This document shows positions 59,301 to 64,000 of a stretch of 64,000 nt of DNA, one piece after another. The notes under the pieces were generated by a model that ran no database searches, was not told the origin of the DNA, and was given only the letters and a program-made list of their open reading frames with translations. The translations under genes and the position numbers were made by a program. The DNA is from DASSFZ01 sp035283185 (lineage in GTDB: Bacteria; Chloroflexota; Anaerolineae; Fen-1058), in contig DATEUJ010000053.1 in NCBI GenBank assembly GCA_035283185.1, forward strand, positions 148,007 through 212,006. Direction: 5' to 3'. Each line of letters begins with the position of its first letter. Position 1 is the first letter of the stretch.

Positions 59301-61508
59301 ATCGATGCGGTCAAAGCCATATACGATCAACACGGGCACGACGCCATTCGAGGCGACCCGCGCGGCGAGGACCGGCGTGGGGAACGATTCGCCGCCTTCA
59401 TTGACACCCGTGACACGTACATAGATCAACTGGCCGAACGTGAGGCCGGTGAGCGTCAGGGTCGTATCCGTCGTGCTGATGGCGTTCCCCCAGCCGAAGC
59501 CGTCGGTGCTGGTGTACACACGATACGAGGTCGCCGCACCGCCCAGCAGGCCGATCGTGTCCGTGAGACCCGGTCGCCAGGCCAGCGTGACCTGATTCGG
59601 GCCGCTGTTGCGCACGCGCAAGTGCGTGGGCGGTTCGGGAAGGAAGACGAGCGGCACATTCGGGTCCTGCTCATTCCAGTATCGCACGATGCCCTGATAC
59701 ACCGCGCGCGCCGAGAGCAGATTGAAGCGCGGATCTTTGATCGCATCGGTATCGGTCGGGCTGTCATGATAGCCATTTTCGATCAACACGCCGGGCATCG
59801 TGTCGAGCAAGCGCAGCTCACCCAGGTCGGCCGCCTTCTTGCCGCGATCCGGCCAGGTCGCTTCCCAGCCGGCGTGAATGTCGTCGAGCAGCTCGCGGTG
59901 CACCCAGAACTGCAGTCGATCGCTAAGCGGCGTCGGCTCGAACGAGTGGATGTACGTTTCCGTGCCGCGCGCGGTCGTGTTGTAACCATTGAAGCCATTG
60001 GTGTGCCAAGAAATGTAGACCGCATCTTCACCCGACTCGTATTCCCACTCCGAGTAAATCGGGCGGACGATCACGTCGTTCTGGTTGGACGCATCCGGCA
60101 GGCCGACCCACATCGCGTACTGGCGCGCCTGCTCTTCCCAGCGCGGCTTGCCACTCGGACCGGGCGCGCCCGGCAGCGTGACGGATGCGATCCCGCCTCC
60201 GATGCGGATCGCATCCGCCAGGATGGTCTTGCCAGCCACGGTCGACTGGTTGCTCAATCGAATCCGACCTAGGCTGCCGACCCGAAACGGGTATGCGCCG
60301 ATGTAGCGCCAGTTGATCCCGTCGCGCTGCTGGGTGATGGTCACGGCGGTCGTGCCGCCAGCGTGATCGACGGTGTAGCGCGCAGCCGGCGTGCGATTGC
60401 TGACGTTGGGAAACCATGCGTACACCGCGTATTCGGCATCGACGGTCGGCATGAAGGTCCAGGTTGCCGTTGCCGTCGCGCCGGAGGTGACCGTGGTGTT
60501 CGAGTAATAGGTGGTGTTATACCCACCCGATGTGCCCTGACTCCAGATGCCTTCAAGCGAGAACCTGGGGCTGGCGTTGTCCACGACGATCATTGACGTG
60601 ACCGCGTCGCGCTCGCGGACAGTCCAGGCGTCGGCACCTGCATTCCACAGATACTGCAGAAGGTATTGGTCGACGAGTTCGGCGTTGTTGAAGTCCTCGA
60701 TCGTTCCTTCGCCGGCCGGGTACGGCGAAGTGGGATAATGCGGCCGCTGCGTGCGGAACTGACCCAGTGTCGAGTTCCAGTACCAGCCGTGCCCGGCGCT
60801 GACGAAGACGGTCTTGCCGCTGAGGCCACCTATGGATTGTGGCTGTCCGGGCTCGGGTGGCTGGCCGCCGAGGAGAGAGGCTGCGGGTGCAGGACTGCCG
60901 GTGTCGATCTCGCCGGGCTTGGTGGGTATCACGATCGGCGGCAGGAACGTCGATAGCGGGCGGAAGACATTCGGGCTTGAAGGATCGCGGGCTTCGACGT
61001 CAATGCGCGCGAAGTTGAACGGCGTCAGCGTGGTGGCGACCTGTTCGTTTATGTCTTCGACATCGCCTGCATCGAAGGTCGACAGGAATGGCGCCGGTAG
61101 ATGGAACCGAATGACCGCGCGATCGCTCGCGGCGCTCACATCGACCAGCGCCGCGTCCGGGGGTAGCGACGATCGAACGCCGGCCCGCTGCTCGGCGATC
61201 GTCGGCCCGGCGACCATCGCCACCATCAAGGAGCGAACCTGATCGGTCAGCGGCCCGGTCGCTTGGATGCCCATTCGCTCGACGCACGAGACGACGCCTT
61301 TGCCGACAAAGCAAACCGTGCCAGTCGAAGACGGTTGTCCCGTCGGCACTGCAGTATCTTGATTCGTAGATGCTCCTTCAACCTGAGCGCCGGGCACGTT
61401 GCTCGCCAGCCCCCGACTGCCTCTATCGGGGGCCAGCCCCAAGACCACGATAATTGCCAGCCCCAAGATTACGAAGACGGACAGCAGTGCGATATTCAGC
61501 CTCTTCAT
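56352..61508 (-). CDS. Giant secreted multidomain N-acetylmuramoyl-L-alanine amidase
   Basis: 1718 residues from ATG 61508 (GGGAG upstream). Order: signal/anchor helix (1-30), GerMN-type domain (about 65-200), amidase_3 catalytic domain starting FVSAGHG and ending HTNGFNG and IENGYHD (about 230-600) with a golvesin/Xly-type beta insertion (about 312-440), a fibronectin III domain, an unassigned alpha/beta domain (VPVLIVYGFDRIDR), a LamG-like concanavalin fold (GLVGYWKLDEGSG ... LLFDGSDSYVDVP), two putative-Ig He_PIG repeats, a DNRLRE-like beta domain, a CARDB domain and a terminal IPT/TIG domain. Zinc-dependent peptidoglycan cleavage with carbohydrate- and surface-binding modules. The two He_PIG coding segments (about 57000-57200 and 57720-57920) are nearly identical. 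Confidence 0.88.
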   Translation of the reverse strand: MKRLNIALLSVFVILGLAIIVVLGLAPDRGSRGLASNVPGAQVEGASTNQDTAVPTGQPSSTGTVCFVGKGVVSCVERMGIQATGPLTDQVRSLMVAMVAGPTIAEQRAGVRSSLPPDAALVDVSAASDRAVIRFHLPAPFLSTFDAGDVEDINEQVATTLTPFNFARIDVEARDPSSPNVFRPLSTFLPPIVIPTKPGEIDTGSPAPAASLLGGQPPEPGQPQSIGGLSGKTVFVSAGHGWYWNSTLGQFRTQRPHYPTSPYPAGEGTIEDFNNAELVDQYLLQYLWNAGADAWTVRERDAVTSMIVVDNASPRFSLEGIWSQGTSGGYNTTYYSNTTVTSGATATATWTFMPTVDAEYAVYAWFPNVSNRTPAARYTVDHAGGTTAVTITQQRDGINWRYIGAYPFRVGSLGRIRLSNQSTVAGKTILADAIRIGGGIASVTLPGAPGPSGKPRWEEQARQYAMWVGLPDASNQNDVIVRPIYSEWEYESGEDAVYISWHTNGFNGYNTTARGTETYIHSFEPTPLSDRLQFWVHRELLDDIHAGWEATWPDRGKKAADLGELRLLDTMPGVLIENGYHDSPTDTDAIKDPRFNLLSARAVYQGIVRYWNEQDPNVPLVFLPEPPTHLRVRNSGPNQVTLAWRPGLTDTIGLLGGAATSYRVYTSTDGFGWGNAISTTDTTLTLTGLTFGQLIYVRVTGVNEGGESFPTPVLAARVASNGVVPVLIVYGFDRIDRLGLIKQNDPPEGNSRRMFLDRINRYDSIIQHAMGTTHAFDSAVHAAVTDGDVGLGNYAVVDWIAGEEQSPDTVLNATDQSLLQSFLATGSGRALLISGGEIGFDLVSNGIGPSFYGDTLRASFVVDDASTYRVSADGLVGYWKLDEGSGISTADSSSHSNDGALIGNPVWVTDTSSTITFENPYALLFDGSDSYVDVPHHSSLQMGTDMTVAAWVKTSNADGSADVIVSKWGSAGNRNYWLGKLDSTTIAFYADNTQNVTANLNLINDGNWHHVAGVADASSGLLRIYVDGAQRNTAAYDGTSETGTADVNMGASEDSTVQIWDGWIDDVRVYNRALSSTEVADLASGMLELANTGIFDGLGTFSFDDGTHGTYDVDRPDAFTPVGGAASALVYSGGSGGTAALTYSSGACTRLVYMGFPLETIHPQSIREALTSRAMAFLDECVVPTSPMIGSTAVRDGFVGQLYSYQAQASGAPPITWSLVNGPGWMGIDSTTGLVSGTPTAAGASAVTIQATNSAGSDTQTYTVSVSALPPQLVTLQASDGWDEQNQKTLVQDSRLHVVQQSDDVRVEVGKGQFMSFQFDAGVPAGATVQSVKIYVEHHEEARISPNSIVWQVGSGALNAPSVLQSINAVLLLGEQNEATVEWDVTQWINTAALANDVKFVVRNNTSNARKTRIDRVYVNVTYSTGPTAPTITSTPVTRGIVGQLYSYQAQASGAPPLTWSLVSGPGWLSIDSTTGLVSGTPTAAGDFAVTIQATDSAGSDTQTYTLTVESATTDIAVTSVSAPTPVVRGDVVDVSVTVENVGNQIVTGDINVTLTDDTDGITLGTQTISGGLAAGATTTLTYSWDTQGASVGNHTLTASHNFADDDATDNSKSTTVTVNEPAPGVTVTSIVPNTMQAGTTINVTVTGSGFVAGANVTFENGVGPAPTASNVVVAGNTITATLTVGSGGPPRNRVWDVRVTNPDGSNGVLVDGFTVTP
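61405..61440. repeat. 36-bp palindromic repeat, copy 3 (inside the amidase gene)
   Basis: Identical to copy 1. On the minus strand it encodes GLAPDRGSRGLA just after the signal helix. The GCCAGCCCCAAGA part recurs at 61456. Confidence 0.85.
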
Positions 61509-61629
61509 CGAAGGCTCCCGAAGAATGCGCAGATTCTCTTGCTCCACATGCTTATCTCCGAAATGGTGTAGCCGCGAAGCGGCAACCCTGATCCGGTTTC
61601 AGCGTCAGCCGCGTTTGCATTCTTGTCAT

Positions 61630-61658
61630 AATATATAGGAATCATTTGTCCAAGTCAA
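61630..61658 (-). promoter_or_regulatory. Promoter of the amidase gene
   Basis: Minus-strand TTGACT (61658-61653), 17-bp spacer, TATATT (61635-61630). Confidence 0.65.
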
Positions 61659-61778
61659 TCGGCAGATAAAGCCTGTAACGTAACTGTCATGTTTCGGTAA
61701 CCGCTCAGGTCATCGCTTGATCTTCACCACGAAGGCACGAAGACACGAAGAGTCGAGCCTGTAATCATCCGCCTTCGT

Positions 61779-61807
61779 TTGCCTACCTGACTGGGATGAG
61801 GTATATT
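61779..61807 (+). promoter_or_regulatory. Promoter of the response-regulator gene
   Basis: TTGCCT (61779-61784), 17-bp spacer, TATATT (61802-61807), about 30 bp before the start codon. Confidence 0.65.
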
Positions 61808-61837
61808 AAAGTCGGATAGGGCAGGAGGGGGACGGGG

Positions 61838-62506
61838 TTGAAGAAGCATCTCCGCATTATCATCGTCGACGATCACGAGGTCGTTCGGCTCGGCCTGAAA
61901 GCGCTGCTCGAGCGCCATCCCGATTTTACGGTCGTCGACGAAGCCAGCTCGGCCAGGGAAGCGGTTCAGAAGGCCATCGCGCATCGCCCCGAGGTCGTCG
62001 TGATGGATATCCGGCTGCCGGGCGGCAGCGGCATCGACGCCTGCCGCGAGATTGTCCAGGCGCTGGGCGACGACACGAAGGTCATCATGCTGACGTCCTA
62101 CGCGGAGGACGAGATGCTCTTCGAGGCGATCGCGGCCGGCGCCGCGGGCTACGTGCTGAAGCAAATCGGCGCCGACGACCTGGTGCACGCCATCGAGACC
62201 GTCGGGCGCGGCGAGGCGCTGCTCGATCCGGCGCTCACGCAGCGCGTCTTCGAGCGCGTGCGCGAGGCGCAGCGCAAAGAGGAGAAATCGGCGTTCAGCG
62301 ATCTGACCGACCAGGAAATGCGGGTGCTGGCCTTGCTGGCCGAGGGCAAGACGAACCGCGAGATCGCCCAACTGCTGTATCTCGGCGAGGGCACGGTGCG
62401 CAACTACGTGAGCAGCGTCCTGAGCAAGCTGGGGTTAGCCAATCGCGCCGAAGCGGCGGCCTACGCCGTTCAGCACAAGATAAAGTCCTTTCAGACAGAC
62501 AGTTAA
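61838..62506 (+). CDS. NarL/LuxR-family response regulator
   Basis: 222 residues from TTG 61838, with AGGAGG upstream. Receiver domain: acidic pair in IIIVDDHEVVR, phospho-acceptor Asp in VVVMDIRLPG (about residue 56), Thr in MLTSYA and Lys in YVLKQIG. LuxR-type HTH: LTDQEMRVLALLAEGKTNRE followed by IAQLLYLGEGTVRNYVSSVL. It would bind DNA when phosphorylated by a histidine kinase; no kinase is next to it, so it is an orphan here. The divergent amidase gene is a possible target. Confidence 0.92.
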   Translation: MKKHLRIIIVDDHEVVRLGLKALLERHPDFTVVDEASSAREAVQKAIAHRPEVVVMDIRLPGGSGIDACREIVQALGDDTKVIMLTSYAEDEMLFEAIAAGAAGYVLKQIGADDLVHAIETVGRGEALLDPALTQRVFERVREAQRKEEKSAFSDLTDQEMRVLALLAEGKTNREIAQLLYLGEGTVRNYVSSVLSKLGLANRAEAAAYAVQHKIKSFQTDS

Positions 62507-62648
62507 GAAACTGGAATACTCCAGTGCGCCACGGCCAAGCTCGACACGTTACGCGGGTATTTCCGCCGACATCCGCGCGCCCCTATCGCGTGTGCCGTCG
62601 CCGCGAGTGTATCCAGTAATGTGCAGCTCATTCTTCACTGTATGCCCA

Positions 62649-63275
62649 TTATGATCCATCAATACCCTCGTGTCGCCCGTCGGCGCTAGAATCAATCTTG
62701 TCACGCCCGACTACGTCGCCGTAGATGTTAACCGTGTTCGCATTAATCTCGACGCCGCCGGATTTGTTGACGGTCTCAGCGCGCTCATCGCCCGCTGGGT
62801 TGACAACCCACGCCACGAAGTTATCCAGTGCGCGCGCCTCAGCACTGCCCGGCTCTGGCGGTTGGTAAATGCCCAACTGCGCCTGCACTTGCCGCAAATA
62901 GGGCAAGATTACCGGCTGTGCCTCACTATAGAGCTCCGCGATCCTCTCCAACAGTTCGACGTAGTAGGCCGTGATCGCTTGCTCGTGGCTTGTCACCTCA
63001 ACCTCAACACGCTGGGATGACACGCGCAGTAGGTCGAACTTGATCACGCCGGGCACAGGATACCCCGACTCACCCCCATCGTCTGTGGCGTAGATGAAAA
63101 CACCGTCAATGGTGACGCGCGTCGGCTCGCTCTCTGTGTCCGAGTTAGCACGCTGCAAGATAAGCCGTCCGCGCCCCGCCGGAAATTCACGATACGATAA
63201 GGTAAGCGTCTCCCTTTCAAGCACGTTCGCGAACTCGCACGCCGTGGTATCCAACATGAATTTTAAGCCCATCAT
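62649..63275 (-). CDS. Protein of unknown function ending in a GDVVGRDK motif
   Basis: 208 residues, ATG 63275 with GGAG upstream. Beta-rich N-terminal half, a helical middle (ITAYYVELLERIAELYSEAQ) and a C-terminal GGVEINANTVNIYGDVVGRD, then KID. This tail matches the GGVEISGGQISVGGDVVGRD stretch inside the SIR2-like/CHAT protein at 4057. The shared module hints at a common assembly or regulatory partner. It lies 12 bp downstream of another gene on the same strand. Confidence 0.65.
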   Translation of the reverse strand: MMGLKFMLDTTACEFANVLERETLTLSYREFPAGRGRLILQRANSDTESEPTRVTIDGVFIYATDDGGESGYPVPGVIKFDLLRVSSQRVEVEVTSHEQAITAYYVELLERIAELYSEAQPVILPYLRQVQAQLGIYQPPEPGSAEARALDNFVAWVVNPAGDERAETVNKSGGVEINANTVNIYGDVVGRDKIDSSADGRHEGIDGS

Positions 63276-63287
63276 CCTACTCCTGCT

Positions 63288-63776
63288 CTATTCCGTAATC
63301 TCGATCGACCACTCGCCGATTGCTTCAACCTCCAATATAACAGTATCGGGACTCACTATCACAGTACCATCGTATGGGTCGGTTGTATTCACAAGCAAGT
63401 CGGAACGGTCACCCCAACCGGTGACAGCGAAGAACCGCCCGCCAGCGTTTCCCTTAACCTTCGCTAGGTCAGGCGTTCCCCCAAGTAGGATAATCATGTC
63501 ATCTCCTACCCCTTCAATTGTGCCAGGTACTTCAAGGCGACGCGCCGACGTGATGGGTAACACCTCGATTGTCCAATTGCCAACGGCTTGCACCTGGAAT
63601 CGAGTCGTGTGTTCGTCGGCTCTAAAGTCAAGCGGGCGAACGCCATCATAGGGATCAGTTGTGTTGACCAGTAGCCCTATCCGTTCATTGCCCGCGCCGT
63701 AGTTTTCTACAGCAAAGAACCGCCCCGCCGCATTGCCGACGATATGAATGATTCCGAATTCAAAGGGAATATCCAC
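63288..63776 (-). CDS. Protein with internally duplicated beta domain (possibly the end of a longer gene)
   Basis: 162 residues from GTG 63776. Two copies of a module of about 70 residues: GNAAGRFFAVENYGAGNERI, LLVNTTDPYDG and FQVQAVGNWTIEV; then GNAGGRFFAVTGWGDRSD, LLVNTTDPYDG and LEVEAIGEWSIEI. The frame remains open upstream with a Thr/Pro-rich linker (RPTATKVPTATLTPEP) up to a TAG near 63998, so the real start may lie further up or the gene may be broken near the window edge. No ribosome site is seen at 63776. Function unknown. Confidence 0.55.
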   Translation of the reverse strand: MDIPFEFGIIHIVGNAAGRFFAVENYGAGNERIGLLVNTTDPYDGVRPLDFRADEHTTRFQVQAVGNWTIEVLPITSARRLEVPGTIEGVGDDMIILLGGTPDLAKVKGNAGGRFFAVTGWGDRSDLLVNTTDPYDGTVIVSPDTVILEVEAIGEWSIEITE

Positions 63777-64000
63777 GTCAACGACCGAATCACCCGAACC
63801 GGTTAGGATGATAGGCTCAGGCGTCAGCGTCGCCGTTGGAACTTTCGTGGCGGTCGGTCGTGTTAGCGGCCGAGATCTTTGATAGTGATCCGAGGCATCT
63901 CGGCTGAATAAGATGGCGTCGTCTGTGTCCGGTGTCAGCAGGGCCGTCCAACGTGGGCGGCCTTTTGCTTGGCGTGACGCGGAAAGGCGTGTATGCTATC
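63777..64000 (-). other. Open, coding-like stretch at the window edge
   Basis: In frame with the gene at 63288 it encodes ALLTPDTDDAILFSRDASDH and a Thr/Pro-rich linker but contains no ATG or GTG before a TAG near 63998. Either the upstream part of a frame-broken gene or noncoding. Confidence 0.35.

Larger units (their letters stand above)
61509..61837. other. Divergent intergenic region between amidase and response regulator
   Basis: Holds two back-to-back promoters (listed separately) and a CACGAAGGCACGAAGACACG repeat at 61732-61751. No gene seen. Confidence 0.6.

Overview
The window looks like a chromosomal segment of a GC-rich bacterium, most likely a member of the Chloroflexota. The pointers are: a PknB-type kinase with a long Pro/Thr linker, giant TPR-CHAT proteins, KAP-NTPase and SIR2-like/CHAT genes, a selenocysteine formate dehydrogenase, a YibE/F protein, and many degenerate short tandem and palindromic repeats between and even inside genes. 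The taxonomic call is an inference; no rRNA or tRNA gene was found here.

Left part (1-30 kb): the 5' part of recA, with a textbook sigma-70 promoter carrying an SOS-like box; a small conflict/signalling island (KAP NTPase fused to an FGE-type domain, a short coiled protein, a SIR2-like/CHAT protein); a pectin-acetylesterase-like membrane hydrolase; a trans-sulfuration enzyme flanked by two matching palindrome pairs; a YibE/F protein; a Ser/Thr kinase; a MATE exporter; a heterodimeric ABC exporter with one degenerate ATP site; an orphan HicB-like gene; then a four-gene block (TPR membrane protein, FecR/TPR lipoprotein, two tandem TPR-CHAT proteins that carry signal peptides and C-terminal membrane anchors).

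Centre (30-36 kb): a chimeric, frame-broken SAF/DUF4177-like remnant, then an NAD-linked formate dehydrogenase: a NuoE-NuoF fusion and a 972-residue FdhA whose UGA at 33957 reads as selenocysteine and is followed, 11 nt later, by a hairpin with the GGUCU loop of a bacterial SECIS. FdhA and several other genes carry in-frame insertions of intergenic-type repeats.

Mobile element (35964-51519, about 15.5 kb): a large serine integrase has inserted an element into a universal-stress-protein gene. Both gene halves, a 9-bp core at each end and inverted attP arms are visible, and joining the halves restores one open frame. Almost all its genes run leftward: tyrosine recombinase, a putative DNA-binding protein, small ORFs, a RepA-like ATPase, a possible small terminase, a large terminase, primase-polymerase, hypotheticals, an excisionase-like HTH, an FtsK/TraB-type translocase, membrane proteins and the serine integrase. 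It encodes packaging and replication proteins but no recognisable capsid, portal or tail gene, so it resembles a phage satellite or a satellite/ICE hybrid. It also holds a two-repeat CRISPR-like array, a promoter-to-terminator RNA unit and a 10-bp iteron array.

Right part (51.5-64 kb): the 3' half of the stress-protein gene, an alanine dehydrogenase/CoA-transferase operon, a class II diterpene-cyclase-like protein, a 1718-residue multidomain cell-wall amidase, a NarL-type response regulator, and two adjacent genes, one ending in the GDVVGRDK motif also present in the CHAT protein near 4.7 kb.
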